Positions 1 to 8,825 of a stretch of DNA of 32,723 nt are shown piece by piece. The number at the start of each line of letters is the position of its first letter. Position 1 is the stretch's first letter. The stretch is from an uncultured bacterium (GTDB lineage: Bacteria; Electryoneota; Electryoneia; Electryoneales; Electryoneaceae), in assembly GCA_913009835.1 (NCBI GenBank), contig CAJVXH010000019.1:1-32723 (forward strand), read 5' to 3'. The position numbers were made by a program, and so were the translations under genes. A model generated the notes under the pieces. It worked only from the letters and a program-made list of their open reading frames with translations. It was not told where the DNA came from and made no database searches.

Positions 1-142
1 TTGGGCCCTTGGTCTAGAAGGTCGAAACCGGTAGTCATAAACGTTACAAAAAGGAAAATTGCCGACGCCGAAAGTTGTGGTAAGCCCGGCATGCAGCCAC
101 GTCCACGCGACGCTCTTCCGATTTCATAGTCTTTTTTTTTTT
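1..142. other. Non-genomic or low-quality contig end
   Basis: This stretch lies outside the complete P5 adapter. It contains a 15-base partial adapter match at 108-122 (CGACGCTCTTCCGAT) and an 11-12 base T-run at about 132-142 directly before the adapter. A homopolymer next to a complete adapter is what read-through of a very short insert gives. I see no gene here and would not treat it as genome. Confidence 0.8.
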
Positions 143-200
143 AATGATACGGCGACCACCGAGATCTACACTCTTTCCCTACACGACGCTCTTCCGATCT
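143..200 (+). other. Illumina P5/TruSeq universal adapter
   Basis: The 58 bases starting AATGATACGGCGACCACCGA and ending CTCTTCCGATCT match the TruSeq universal (P5) adapter from memory, end to end. It is a library artefact. Genome sequence starts at about 201. Confidence 0.98.
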
Positions 201-227
201 CAGTAATGAATTGAATTTCGGGCATCG

Positions 228-1745
228 TCAGCGAACTCCCAGCATGCGGAAAATTTGCCTGGTTCCAGATCCGTAGGCGAAAGCAAATGTCGGCGTGAAT
301 AGTAGCAGTGCGATGATGACCATAGCGCGCACAGTTTTGTCGCTCTGGCTCAGCAGATCAATCACCATGTCCTGGTTGAGGAAGACGAGCACGAAAAGCA
401 GTGCTGCCAGCAAAAAGCTTATTCCCAGATTTACGTAGTCTCTCGTCCGGTAGGTCAATTGTTGTTTGAGCTCTTCGGCGTCAACCACCGGAGCATCGAT
501 GTTTTCGGTCAACAGGCTGCGCAGATCACTTTTCAACCGCGTGCTAATCACTTTTGATTTGTCCACATACAAGTCTCCCAGCACCACGAGGCTGTAGTTC
601 GTGCGATGCCCCAGGGTGTGAAGCAGGGTTTCCTTGTCACCGTAGATACTTGATCTCCCCCCTGCACAACCCTCACTAAGCAGGGTGTCAAGCACCGGGT
701 TGAGCCCAATGGTATCTTCTTCGGGTTGCTGTGTTAAATCGTCCTCGATACCGCCAGTTTTCTCTCGGTCAAAGGTGTTACGTGTGGAAGCTTCAGCCGT
801 GTCGTGTTCGGTCGAAGATTCAGACTCTATTTCATTGGTTGCACAACAGGTCATCACCTCAACAGCAGCATTCCAGTTTCGCGCAATCTTCAGAACGCTG
901 TTGAGTAGCTCCGAATCGTCATTGAACCGTTCCCCAAGCCAGAGGATATTGCTGCCCGCAATTGTCCAGTGGATCTTCGAACAGTCTTCCAGGTGTTCAA
1001 GCACTGGTTCGATATATTTCGAGGCATCAGCGTGTTGTGGTGGACATATGATCTGTACCTCACCCTCATTGGCCGTTACCTTGAACGCAGCAGCTTCAGT
1101 TCGTGGATCCTTTGCCAGCAGAAAACGTGCGCGCGAAGAAAGGTGGAGGTCATTCAATGCACGGATAGAAACGGCTGTCAACTTGAAATCTGGCAGCTCG
1201 GCCATTGAACACAACGCCGTCGTGGCGTTCGAAACTCCCATTTGGTCAAGATTTACCACGAGGTCGTAGTGAGATGGGTCGTGCCAGTTTATCCCGTAGA
1301 GGAATTGCACCCATTTATCACGATCCGCATCCACTCCCTTGATATATTCAATGGCTTTTTCGCTGCTAAAATCAAAACGATCACAAACCTTTTTGATGCG
1401 TTGTTCTTGGCTGGCAAGCACCCTTACCCGGAAAATACTGGGTATCCCAGGCAGGAGCAGGTTTCCGGTGTGACCGTGATAGACGAGGTTTCCCTGGAGT
1501 GCGTATTTACAGAGGATCGAGGTAACGCAGGCCAAATAGAATTCGCGTGTTGGACCGAGTCGCTGCTGCACGTGAGATGGGCGAACCATCGAGGTTTGTA
1601 GTTTACCAACCGGAACACCGAGCTTGATTGCTTCCTCGGAAAGCTGTTCACGTCCTAGACACGGCCAGCCCAGCTTTCGAGAGATTTCTTCCGCAAACTC
1701 GACGCCGCCGCTGAAACTACCGCGCGAAATGGCGATGATCGACAT
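228..1745 (-). CDS. Cytidylate-kinase-like protein with C-terminal membrane anchor
   Basis: The protein has 505 residues. The N-terminal 190 or so resemble the cytidylate-kinase-like family (Cytidylate_kin2 type): a P-loop-like SRGSFSGG at residues 7-14, then a GREQL segment and a conserved HGHTGNLLLPG segment. Residues about 195-280 look like a BON-type domain (LxxDPRTxxxxFxVxAxxGxVxI), which is a weak call. An acidic, low-complexity linker follows. Two hydrophobic helices lie at about 438-456 and 471-490. The start is set at 1745 because AAGGA lies six bases upstream; a possible ATG at 1760 would put that site inside the gene. In this family the kinase domain may bind nucleotide without being a housekeeping CMP kinase. 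Substrate and role are unknown. The gene stands alone at the contig edge. Confidence 0.65.
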   Translation of the reverse strand: MSIIAISRGSFSGGVEFAEEISRKLGWPCLGREQLSEEAIKLGVPVGKLQTSMVRPSHVQQRLGPTREFYLACVTSILCKYALQGNLVYHGHTGNLLLPGIPSIFRVRVLASQEQRIKKVCDRFDFSSEKAIEYIKGVDADRDKWVQFLYGINWHDPSHYDLVVNLDQMGVSNATTALCSMAELPDFKLTAVSIRALNDLHLSSRARFLLAKDPRTEAAAFKVTANEGEVQIICPPQHADASKYIEPVLEHLEDCSKIHWTIAGSNILWLGERFNDDSELLNSVLKIARNWNAAVEVMTCCATNEIESESSTEHDTAEASTRNTFDREKTGGIEDDLTQQPEEDTIGLNPVLDTLLSEGCAGGRSSIYGDKETLLHTLGHRTNYSLVVLGDLYVDKSKVISTRLKSDLRSLLTENIDAPVVDAEELKQQLTYRTRDYVNLGISFLLAALLFVLVFLNQDMVIDLLSQSDKTVRAMVIIALLLFTPTFAFAYGSGTRQIFRMLGVR

Positions 1746-1820
1746 TGCAAATCCTTGCACATGCTGTTGATGTTTTAGGGAGCTTTTTCCTGGTTACCAG
1801 ATATCAGTTTGCGCTAAAGT

Positions 1821-2049
1821 GGTCCTTGAAAGTCCGGTTTGGTTGGGGTCATTTTAAATGAAACTCGGTGTCTGTTTTCTGAACGGAATAAAGAAGGTCT
1901 AGCTTACCCAACGGTTTATGCAGGTAACAACCGGTTGTGTAGTTCGATCTTTCCTTCACAAAGTTCAGGACATGCTTCAAACGTGGATGCAAAACGGTCA
2001 TATCCACGTTTTAGAGTGACACACATCAGGTAGAACTTTTGCGAACGAC
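1821..2049. repeat. Direct duplication, copy A
   Basis: It aligns almost without gaps to 2247-2477, at an offset of 425-428 bases, with roughly 70-75% identity by eye. The best-conserved block is the segment from GTGTAGTTCGATCTTTCC to CATGCTTCAAACGT (1937-1984 here). The core TCCTTCAC..AGTTCAGGA resembles the repeats at 15254 and 15466. No reading frame is conserved between the copies. Confidence 0.8.
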
Positions 2050-2246
2050 CCTATAAAAATCAAACAGGTAAGCCTAGATCGTTAATGTAATCACGAACTT
2101 TCATGCAGTCAAGCGCTTCAATTCACTCATTTTCTATGAACTTCAGGATTCTTGGCTGAAGCTGTCTTTTGCAGAGGAAATATCGTTCATTCATCGCATC
2201 AATAATACTACTGGTCTATCGTGGCGGCGAGATCGTCAACTATAGC

Positions 2247-2477
2247 AGTTCTTGAAATTCCGGTTTGATCGAGGTCATTCTGATTGAAGTTCGGCGTCTG
2301 TTTGCCGAACTGAATGAAGAAGGTCCAGCTTAGCAAGTGGTTATTCAAGTCACAAACGGTGGTGTAGTTCGATCTTTCCTTCACTTCGTTCAGGACATGC
2401 TTCAAACGTTGACGTTAAAAGAGACTTCGTGCACGTTTTCAAAATGACTCACATCGTGCGGTACTTCTGAGAATGAC
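2247..2477. repeat. Direct duplication, copy B
   Basis: This is the second copy of the 230-base unit. It contains a perfect 8-bp hairpin, AGTTCGGC (2288-2295) and GCCGAACT (2304-2311), which is degraded in copy A. The segment TCCTTCACTTCGTTCAGGA at about 2378-2396 is the same core seen at 15260-15278 and 15472-15490, and in reverse at 13616-13643, so this block belongs to the dispersed repeat population of the genome. Confidence 0.8.
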
Positions 2478-2763
2478 TATAGCTGAAGTTTGGTCGAGTG
2501 GCCCGGGCGATTCTCGCTACCCGAGTGTCATTCATGACATTCGCTGACCCAGCAGTCAGACCGTTTCCGTGTACATCCGTGTATCCGTGGTTGAGCATCA
2601 CGAAACCGGGCTACAGCGCAGGAACCAATACATCGGCATCGCCGTTTAACAATAGCGCAAGCGGGGAGAGTATCTCCGCTTTCGCTCTCGTGATCAGCCG
2701 TACGTCGCTTGCAGCTCATCCTCGTATTCACGTAACTTCAAGACTGCACTAGATGGGGAAATT

Positions 2764-4335
2764 ATGAACGAACACAACTGGACGAGTTTTCTGAATGGTG
2801 TCGCGGTTCTGCTGATCGCTGTCGGTTTATTCGGTGGCGGTTGGATTTTGTTTGACCGTTTCATTATGGACCCTACAGGAGATTCGCTCGAACAGACCTC
2901 TGATTCTCAAGCATCTTCCGATGGTCCGGCCTGGTACAATCCTTTCGCCGATAAGGAACCCCTCGCAGATAGTGTGGAGGGTGAAGCTGCATCTCAGCCG
3001 CCGGGTGACATAGAAGATGATTTTGATATTGGCGGCAGCATTGACCGTGATCCATTGCCGGTAATCGGGAAATTTGAGAGTCCGTTCGTTGCGGTGGCGG
3101 AGCGTTTGAAACCGTCGGTGGTGAATATTCTGGTCGAAGGGCGTCGGATGGACGACCAGTTCCACCGTGGGATTCTCACCCAGAGCGGTGGATCGGGTGT
3201 GATTGTGGACGCGCGCGGTTATGTTCTGACCAATCATCACGTGGTTGACGGTGCGGATGCGATCATCATAACGTTGTCTGGAGGCGAAGAGCGTACCGGT
3301 GAGGTGATCGGTGCTGATCCGGAATCCGATCTTGCAGTTGTCAACATCGGTCCGGTGGAGGATTACCGTGTCGCTGAGCTGGGCGATAGTGACGTTTGCC
3401 GTATTGGTGACTGGGCGATTGCGATGGGTAGCCCGTTTGGACTGGATTGGACTCTGACGGTTGGCGTTATCAGCGCCAAGGGTCGGACAGATCTGCGTAT
3501 CGCTGGTGGTGGACCGGTGTATCAGGATTTCATCCAGACGGACGCTTCCATCAACTTCGGCAACTCCGGCGGCCCATTGGCGGACATTCACGGCAAGGTC
3601 ATCGGGATCAATGCTGCGGTCAATGCCTCAGCCAATGGTATAGGTTTCGCGATACCGATAAATATGGTGCGTGACGTGGTCAGCCAGTTGTTGGAAACAG
3701 GGTATGTGCGTCGCGGATACCTGGGATTGATGCCGTCCACGTTGGACCCGCTCAAGAAAGAGGCGCTGGGGCTCGACGAGAGTATGGAAGGTGTGTTCAT
3801 CGAGAGTGTTTCTGTGGGAACTCCGGCTGAAGCCGGTGGTTTGCAAGGTGGGGATGTGGTGGTTGAGATGGACGGTGTGCCGGTCAGCGACGTCACCGAC
3901 TTCCGGATGCGAATCGCGCGTAATGCTCCAGGAGATCAATTATCTCTGACTGTGATACGCAGAGGCGATCTGAAATACCTTGATTTCACCCTCGCGGATC
4001 GTAGCGAGTATGTAACTTCGGCCAGCGAAGGTCGTCGAATCAGCAACGGTCATTGGCTGGGCATCGAAGTTGCCGATCTGACCAGCCCGGAAGCGCGTCA
4101 GCTGCAGGTTGAAACGGATCACGGGGTAATGGTTATCTCGGTGGAGCCGGGCAGTGCCTCTGATGGCAAATTGAAGCTTGGAGACGTTATAGTTCAGCTC
4201 GGCAATAATGCCATCGAAACGTTAGAGGATTGGCGGCATCTAACGGACGAGATTGGAACTCCGGACCGTGCAATATTGTTGAAATACATACCAAATGGGC
4301 GAGGTGGCAGCCGTTTCATCGCCCTGAAACCATAG
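2764..4335 (+). CDS. HtrA/DegP-type serine endoprotease, two PDZ domains
   Basis: Periplasmic quality-control protease of 523 residues. An N-terminal membrane anchor (about residues 10-32) is followed by an acidic linker and a trypsin-like domain (about 105-300). The catalytic triad is visible: His159 in TNHHVV, Asp189 in SDLAVV and Ser268 in GNSGGPL. Two PDZ domains follow at about 310-405 and 420-523, the usual DegP/DegQ order. GGGGAA lies five bases before the ATG. The sigma-factor gene starts 31 bases downstream on the same strand, so the two may be co-transcribed. The N-terminal anchor makes it DegS/HtrA-like in topology, but the two PDZ domains match DegP. Confidence 0.95.
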   Translation: MNEHNWTSFLNGVAVLLIAVGLFGGGWILFDRFIMDPTGDSLEQTSDSQASSDGPAWYNPFADKEPLADSVEGEAASQPPGDIEDDFDIGGSIDRDPLPVIGKFESPFVAVAERLKPSVVNILVEGRRMDDQFHRGILTQSGGSGVIVDARGYVLTNHHVVDGADAIIITLSGGEERTGEVIGADPESDLAVVNIGPVEDYRVAELGDSDVCRIGDWAIAMGSPFGLDWTLTVGVISAKGRTDLRIAGGGPVYQDFIQTDASINFGNSGGPLADIHGKVIGINAAVNASANGIGFAIPINMVRDVVSQLLETGYVRRGYLGLMPSTLDPLKKEALGLDESMEGVFIESVSVGTPAEAGGLQGGDVVVEMDGVPVSDVTDFRMRIARNAPGDQLSLTVIRRGDLKYLDFTLADRSEYVTSASEGRRISNGHWLGIEVADLTSPEARQLQVETDHGVMVISVEPGSASDGKLKLGDVIVQLGNNAIETLEDWRHLTDEIGTPDRAILLKYIPNGRGGSRFIALKP

Positions 4336-4366
4336 CTCACATTCCGTAACAGGGTAGAGGGTACGA

Positions 4367-5203
4367 GTGAACATTCGAGCTAACCAATCACTCGAGAAGT
4401 ATCTGCAGGAGATCGGTGAGTATGATCTGCTGAAAACGCATGAAGAGATTGAGCTGGCCCAGGCGATTCGTGAGGGTAGCAAGGAAGCCCTCGAGAAATT
4501 GACCAAGGCCAACCTCCGTTTCGTCGTCAGTGTCGCAAAACAATATCAGAACCAGGGTTTGTCACTCGGTGATTTGATCAACGAGGGCAACTTGGGACTT
4601 ATCAAGGCGGCCGAACGTTTCGACGAAACCCGCGGGTTCAAGTTCATCTCTTATGCGGTTTGGTGGATTCGTCAGTCAATTTTGCAGGCGTTGGCTGAGC
4701 AGAGTCGTGTGGTACGTCTGCCGTTGAACCGTGTCGGTGCGTTGAACAAGATCGGCAAGGCTTACAGCGCGTTGGAACAGAAGTACGAACGTGAACCGAA
4801 CGCTGACGAGATCGCCAAGAAGTTGGATATGACGGCGACGGAAGTGACTGACACGCTCAAGATGAGCGGACGTCACCTCTCAATGGATGCGCCGTTTAAC
4901 CAGGGCGAGGACAACCGTCTTCTGGACATTCTTCACAACAACCAGGAGCCGCCGCCGGATAACGAGCTGATGGCTGACTCGTTGAAGCGGGAGATCGAAC
5001 AGGCGTTGGCGAGTTTGAGCCCACGTGAGGCGGAAGTGATCCGCTTGTACTTTGGGTTGAACATTGACCAGCCATTAACGTTGGAAGAGATTGGCGTGAA
5101 GTTCAGTTTGACACGTGAACGTGTCCGTCAGATCAAGGAGAAGGCGATTCGTCGTTTGCGGCACGCTTCCCGCTCTAAAGCTTTAAGGGCGTATCTGGGG
5201 TAG
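4367..5203 (+). CDS. rpoD: RNA polymerase sigma-70 factor (RpoD/SigA, short form)
   Basis: Sigma factor of 278 residues with regions 1.2 ([16 protein letters not shown]), 2 ([34 protein letters not shown]), 3 and 4.2 ([20 protein letters not shown]). Region 1.1 and the long non-conserved region of proteobacterial RpoD are missing, as is normal for the primary sigma factor of Bacteroidota and related lineages. Region 2.4 reads QSRVVRLP, typical of a primary factor; an RpoS-like secondary role cannot be excluded. The start is GTG, preceded by AGAGGG. It follows htrA by 31 bases and is followed by a strong terminator at 5231-5262. Confidence 0.93.
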   Translation: MNIRANQSLEKYLQEIGEYDLLKTHEEIELAQAIREGSKEALEKLTKANLRFVVSVAKQYQNQGLSLGDLINEGNLGLIKAAERFDETRGFKFISYAVWWIRQSILQALAEQSRVVRLPLNRVGALNKIGKAYSALEQKYEREPNADEIAKKLDMTATEVTDTLKMSGRHLSMDAPFNQGEDNRLLDILHNNQEPPPDNELMADSLKREIEQALASLSPREAEVIRLYFGLNIDQPLTLEEIGVKFSLTRERVRQIKEKAIRRLRHASRSKALRAYLG

Positions 5204-5230
5204 ATCAGAGATCGCTGTTTGATGATTATA

Positions 5231-5262
5231 GGCCCGGGCTTTTTGTCCGGGTTTTCCTTTCT
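5231..5262 (+). terminator. Rho-independent terminator after rpoD
   Basis: CCCGGGC (5233-5239) pairs with GTCCGGG (5245-5251), including one G-T pair, around a TTTTT loop. TTTTCCTTT follows directly. It ends the htrA-rpoD unit. Confidence 0.85.
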
Positions 5263-5442
5263 CGAAGCGTTGGAATTACTGACATATTCCCCTGTGGCTG
5301 CTCGTGGCTCCAATATGAATGGAGCTAGAATGGTGAATATAGGAACAAAATAACTTACAATACGGATCTTACGGCATTCAGTGAATATTGATCAACAGGA
5401 AACACAAACGATAATCGGATAGACGAAGAAGGGGGCGAAAAC

Positions 5443-7101
5443 ATGTTGAAGCGATGGTTGCTGGTTGCTGTTTTGAGCGTTGCTCTGTCCACAATGTACC
5501 TGGTTGGGTGTAGCAACGAGGATGATCCGGATGGGCCTGGAGATACGAATGATACAACAGCGGCTAATCAGGCTGTTCAGCAGGGAAATGAAATCCTAGC
5601 TGACGTGTTGTTCGAGATGATCAACACTGAGCCGGAAGAGATTTCGGATGTCGACATCACTGAGGCCTATGGCTATTACCAAGATGCCATAGTAGCTGAC
5701 AGCGACAACCCGGGCGGACATTTCGGGATGGGCATTCTGGAAGTGTTCACCTTGACTCAGGACGCTGAGACGCAGCAGTTCTTTGATAACATGAAAGAAT
5801 ACTGGAGCGGTGATTCCTGGTTCCTCGAGGAAGGTGGAAATCCGGCACCCTTTGCCAACACTGGCGCATATGGCAGGTCAGGCGTCTCATACATCATCGC
5901 GGGACCGTTGGTAATGATGAAAGGCATGAGCGGAATATCTGAGGAGTATGGACACTCGACCGGGGACATGCAGCAGTTCGCGCGGGATAAGTTAATTCCG
6001 CTTATCACCAGCGCCGTCAACCATCTTCTGGTCGTAGCTACGTATCAGGACTTCGTCTTCATGGTCACGCCGGAGATGCAGGGCGATTTGTATGAAGATG
6101 CGGTCGAGCTGGATCTGACCGAAGTACATGCGACCATCGCCGCACTTTCATCAATGGAAGCGTTGCTCCAGCAGTTTGTTGCCTACAACCTCGACCTCGG
6201 AGATTATACTAGTGCGGACATGCTGAATGCCTTCACCCAGGATTCTGACTTCATGTCGTTGGAAGCTGACGGCAGCAGCCGCATGCAATCTGCTCTCGCA
6301 GCCTGGGCTCGTGCGGCTACCCACATTGATGACGGTCTGACATTCCTCAAGAACGAAGTTGACGATCAGGCAAACGATCTGATTCGCATTGATCCGTACG
6401 AGGGTCTTACTCAGGAAGATATCGAGGATATTGAGGACGGTCTGGAGCAAATAATTGATGGTCTGACTGGTACCGCTGAGATCGAAGTAGAGATTGATGA
6501 TGAGATGGTTTTGCTGGATATGTCGGCGTACAACTTCTTCGGGACACCAGTAGAAAACATCAAGGCGCTGTTGCCTGCATACACTGTCGAGCTTGATCTG
6601 GATCCTGATGGAAGGCCAGACTGGGACGACATGGTGCAAGTTGAGGAAGGTAATGTTGCGGTTGTACTGACGGTTAACGATCCGGGAAATTACTACTGGT
6701 ACAAGCAAGGCGAGTATTATCGTGGAGAAGAAGAATACGTTTCTGATTGGATAACTGGGGAGATCCCTGAGCTGGATATTGAATATAATACAAGAGTTAC
6801 CGAATATGAAGATGAGAATTACGTCATGATTTACGTTACTTTCAGTGGGTATCTCGAGGCGGGTGTCAACGAAGTATTCGCTTACGTTGAGGTCATGACC
6901 GGAGATGTCCCATATCGCTACGTTCCGGTATTCACCTGGGAGGCTGATCGAGGTGAAGACTGGATTTTGCCCGATCCAACATTTGGTGGCTTGCTGCCAG
7001 GTATGACCGACTCTGAGTTCAAGGATCTCATTGACTGGACCCCGGATGATTTCGAGAAGACGTTTACCATGCACATCTGGGACATGTTTGATTGGGACTG
7101 A
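5443..7101 (+). CDS. Lipoprotein of unknown function, possibly TPR-containing
   Basis: Protein of 552 residues with a lipoprotein signal peptide: basic MLKRW, a hydrophobic core and the lipobox LVGC with Cys23, followed by an acidic, Gly-rich tether. Residues about 40-110 (QAVQQGNEILADVLFEM..AYGYYQDAIV..GHFGMGILEV) have the spacing of TPR-like helices. The remainder is acidic and mixed. I do not recognise a family. AGGGGG lies upstream of the ATG. The stop overlaps the next start (TGATG at 7099-7103), so translation is coupled to the outer-membrane-type protein downstream, and the two probably act together in the envelope. Confidence 0.8.
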   Translation: MLKRWLLVAVLSVALSTMYLVGCSNEDDPDGPGDTNDTTAANQAVQQGNEILADVLFEMINTEPEEISDVDITEAYGYYQDAIVADSDNPGGHFGMGILEVFTLTQDAETQQFFDNMKEYWSGDSWFLEEGGNPAPFANTGAYGRSGVSYIIAGPLVMMKGMSGISEEYGHSTGDMQQFARDKLIPLITSAVNHLLVVATYQDFVFMVTPEMQGDLYEDAVELDLTEVHATIAALSSMEALLQQFVAYNLDLGDYTSADMLNAFTQDSDFMSLEADGSSRMQSALAAWARAATHIDDGLTFLKNEVDDQANDLIRIDPYEGLTQEDIEDIEDGLEQIIDGLTGTAEIEVEIDDEMVLLDMSAYNFFGTPVENIKALLPAYTVELDLDPDGRPDWDDMVQVEEGNVAVVLTVNDPGNYYWYKQGEYYRGEEEYVSDWITGEIPELDIEYNTRVTEYEDENYVMIYVTFSGYLEAGVNEVFAYVEVMTGDVPYRYVPVFTWEADRGEDWILPDPTFGGLLPGMTDSEFKDLIDWTPDDFEKTFTMHIWDMFDWD

Positions 7102-8612
7102 TGATGACTTCGCGGTTGGGCCCGGTGATTGAGTTTTGTTGCCAAAAGAAGCTTGCGACGTGGATGGTGGCTTTGCTGCTGTCCACGTTTTCTGCTTTCG
7201 CGCAGGACCCAGCGTCGGCCTATCTATTTTCCTTAAACAGGAATAGCCTGGGTTATGGCGGAGATCTGACAGTTATCGCTCCGCAGCAATTCATGATCCC
7301 GCTGGAAGATTATCACCCTCACACAACGGTTCAGATTCACTCTTCATACAACGATCTCTATCGAAAAGGTGGTTTGGAACGGCGCGGCTCATCATTCGCA
7401 CGTTCGCAGCAGTTTTCAGCCACTCACGGTCAGAGTGGGTGGGTGGATTGGGCCGCCGGGATCAATGCCTGTACCACACTCCTGCACGCCGACCTCACTC
7501 CCGACGAAGATGACAATCCTAAGGTAGAGCTCGATCACCAACGGTCTGCGGGCTCGTTCCATCTGCAGGCACGGAAAGGAATTGTCAGCACCTTTGGAAC
7601 CCTTGGCTGGTGGGACAATGGCAATCCGGAACCGGGATTCGGTCTGAGGGTAGACCCATCTGAGGGTATGACTGTATCCGCTGAGTGGCAACGATCTGCT
7701 CATGCTCTCGATGTCAACGGCTGGTATGATGGCGAACTCGCGGACGCAACCATCAATGTCGCCACCGAAAAGGCTACTTTATGGGTTAGTGTCGAGCTTG
7801 AACCCGGGGTACGGATTGAGAATCGATTCACGCGTACACTTTGGATTGCAGGCAATAAACAGGGGTTGACGCCTACCTACATGCCGTGGGGGGATGACCG
7901 TCAATGGACAGGCCTACTTCACATAAGCTATCCAGCTTTCCGTGTGTCGCTGGGAGTGCGTACTCTTGATCTGGATGTAATGGCTTATGGTAAAAAGGGG
8001 ACGCTCCCGTTTTCCAAAATAACCCGTGTCGAACTGGATATGGTTTCACAGTTCATGCAGGTGAAGTATCCGCTGAAGGCGCGCGGATCGTTCGTTTTCG
8101 TGGAGGGTGAGCGTGGGCATTTGAGAGGCGACTTACGTGGCCATGTTGAGTTCTGGCCGTGGACTACGGGTTGGATCGATTTTCTAGGTCTGCGAAGGTA
8201 TTTCGTTGGCGAACTCGATGTCGAGTATTGGCGGGCTCATGTCGCCTGGCAACAGCCAGTTCGGGATTCATTCACCGTACAATCAGGATTGCAATTGATT
8301 GATATCGAACCGAACGGTGATTTTGAACATTGGCGTCCGGCCTGGCTCGTCTTCGGCAAGGAAGATGTGCAGTTCAGTACTCTCAACATGGAACACGTAC
8401 TCCTCGGCCAGTTCAACCTGGGACTACAGTATTCGCAATCAACATGGGAAATACGCTACACATTCAGCCAACTGTTCCCAGTCTATATCTCATACCGTGA
8501 CGATGATTCAGATGAGGCTGGGGAGCCGGAAAAGCCTGGTATCAATGGAAAAGGTTCACGCGAATACGGAGGTGGAATTCACAGCCTGACCCTAGCTGTG
8601 CGTATGCGATGA
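7101..8612 (+). CDS. Predicted outer-membrane beta-barrel-like protein
   Basis: Protein of 503 residues starting at the ATG in the TGATG overlap with the preceding lipoprotein gene (a second ATG follows at once at 7104). The signal peptide is about 35 residues long with a long n-region and a probable cleavage at SAFA-QD. The mature part is rich in alternating polar/aromatic strands, many Trp and Tyr residues and few helices, which suggests a barrel. The last residues (HSLTLAVRMR) form a strand but lack the usual terminal aromatic residue. No family recognised. The role is inferred only from its coupling to a lipoprotein. Confidence 0.7.
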   Translation: MMTSRLGPVIEFCCQKKLATWMVALLLSTFSAFAQDPASAYLFSLNRNSLGYGGDLTVIAPQQFMIPLEDYHPHTTVQIHSSYNDLYRKGGLERRGSSFARSQQFSATHGQSGWVDWAAGINACTTLLHADLTPDEDDNPKVELDHQRSAGSFHLQARKGIVSTFGTLGWWDNGNPEPGFGLRVDPSEGMTVSAEWQRSAHALDVNGWYDGELADATINVATEKATLWVSVELEPGVRIENRFTRTLWIAGNKQGLTPTYMPWGDDRQWTGLLHISYPAFRVSLGVRTLDLDVMAYGKKGTLPFSKITRVELDMVSQFMQVKYPLKARGSFVFVEGERGHLRGDLRGHVEFWPWTTGWIDFLGLRRYFVGELDVEYWRAHVAWQQPVRDSFTVQSGLQLIDIEPNGDFEHWRPAWLVFGKEDVQFSTLNMEHVLLGQFNLGLQYSQSTWEIRYTFSQLFPVYISYRDDDSDEAGEPEKPGINGKGSREYGGGIHSLTLAVRMR

Positions 8613-8629
8613 AAGGCTTGCACATGCAA

Positions 8630-8730
8630 CATGCCCCTGTCAAAAACGCAGGCGTAACAGGGATGAACAACTCCTTGATACAGACAGGTGACCCCAGCAA
8701 ACCATAAAGAAACGCAGGTCACAGGGGCAT
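8630..8730. repeat. Palindrome-ended element, copy 1
   Basis: The ends are perfect 10-bp inverted repeats, ATGCCCCTGT (8631-8640) and ACAGGGGCAT (8721-8730). An inner hairpin CCCTGT/ACAGGG lies at 8635-8662. The related copy at 30086-30256 has the same ends and the same inner layout (CGCAGGCG..TAACAGGG on the left, GGTCACAGGGGCAT on the right). No protein is encoded. It lies between the converging ends of the barrel-like gene and the CtaA-like gene. Confidence 0.75.
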
Positions 8731-8751
8731 AATTCAAACGTTCCAGCTTTT

Positions 8752-8784
8752 GATTATCCCAGACATAAATGTCTGAGGCATGAC
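8752..8784 (+). repeat. Hairpin repeat, family A
   Basis: 33-base unit GATTATCC-hairpin-GGCATGAC with stem AGACAT-AA-ATGTCT. The same unit with a different but still paired stem occurs at 15384-15416, 21912-21946, 21978-22012 and, inverted, at 30049-30081. Here it sits 21 bases from the palindrome-ended element, and the copy at 30049 is likewise next to such an element. Confidence 0.8.
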
Positions 8785-8825
8785 TCAGGGAAATAAACCA
8801 ACAAATTGAGACCAGCCTCTCAGCA

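Larger units (their letters stand above)
1746..2763. other. Gene-poor interval with duplicated sequence
   Basis: About 1 kb separates divergent genes (minus-strand kinase-like gene and plus-strand HtrA). The small open frames here overlap each other on both strands, lack good ribosome-binding sites and resemble nothing I know. The main content is a diverged direct duplication (1821-2049 and 2247-2477). At 2566-2590 there is a short internal repetition of TCCGTGTA. Promoters for both flanking genes must lie here, but I cannot place them with confidence. Confidence 0.6.

Noticed and set aside
685-1269. Plus-strand open frame inside the kinase-like gene
   Set aside because: It is fully antisense to a gene with clear domain similarity and a good ribosome-binding site, and has Ser-rich composition typical of a shadow frame.
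2498-2752. Small gene upstream of htrA
   Set aside because: An overlapping frame on the other strand is equally open; there is no ribosome-binding site and no recognisable protein feature.
6151-7074. 307-residue minus-strand frame
   Set aside because: It lies antisense within the lipoprotein gene, which has a lipobox, ribosome-binding site and coupling to the next gene.
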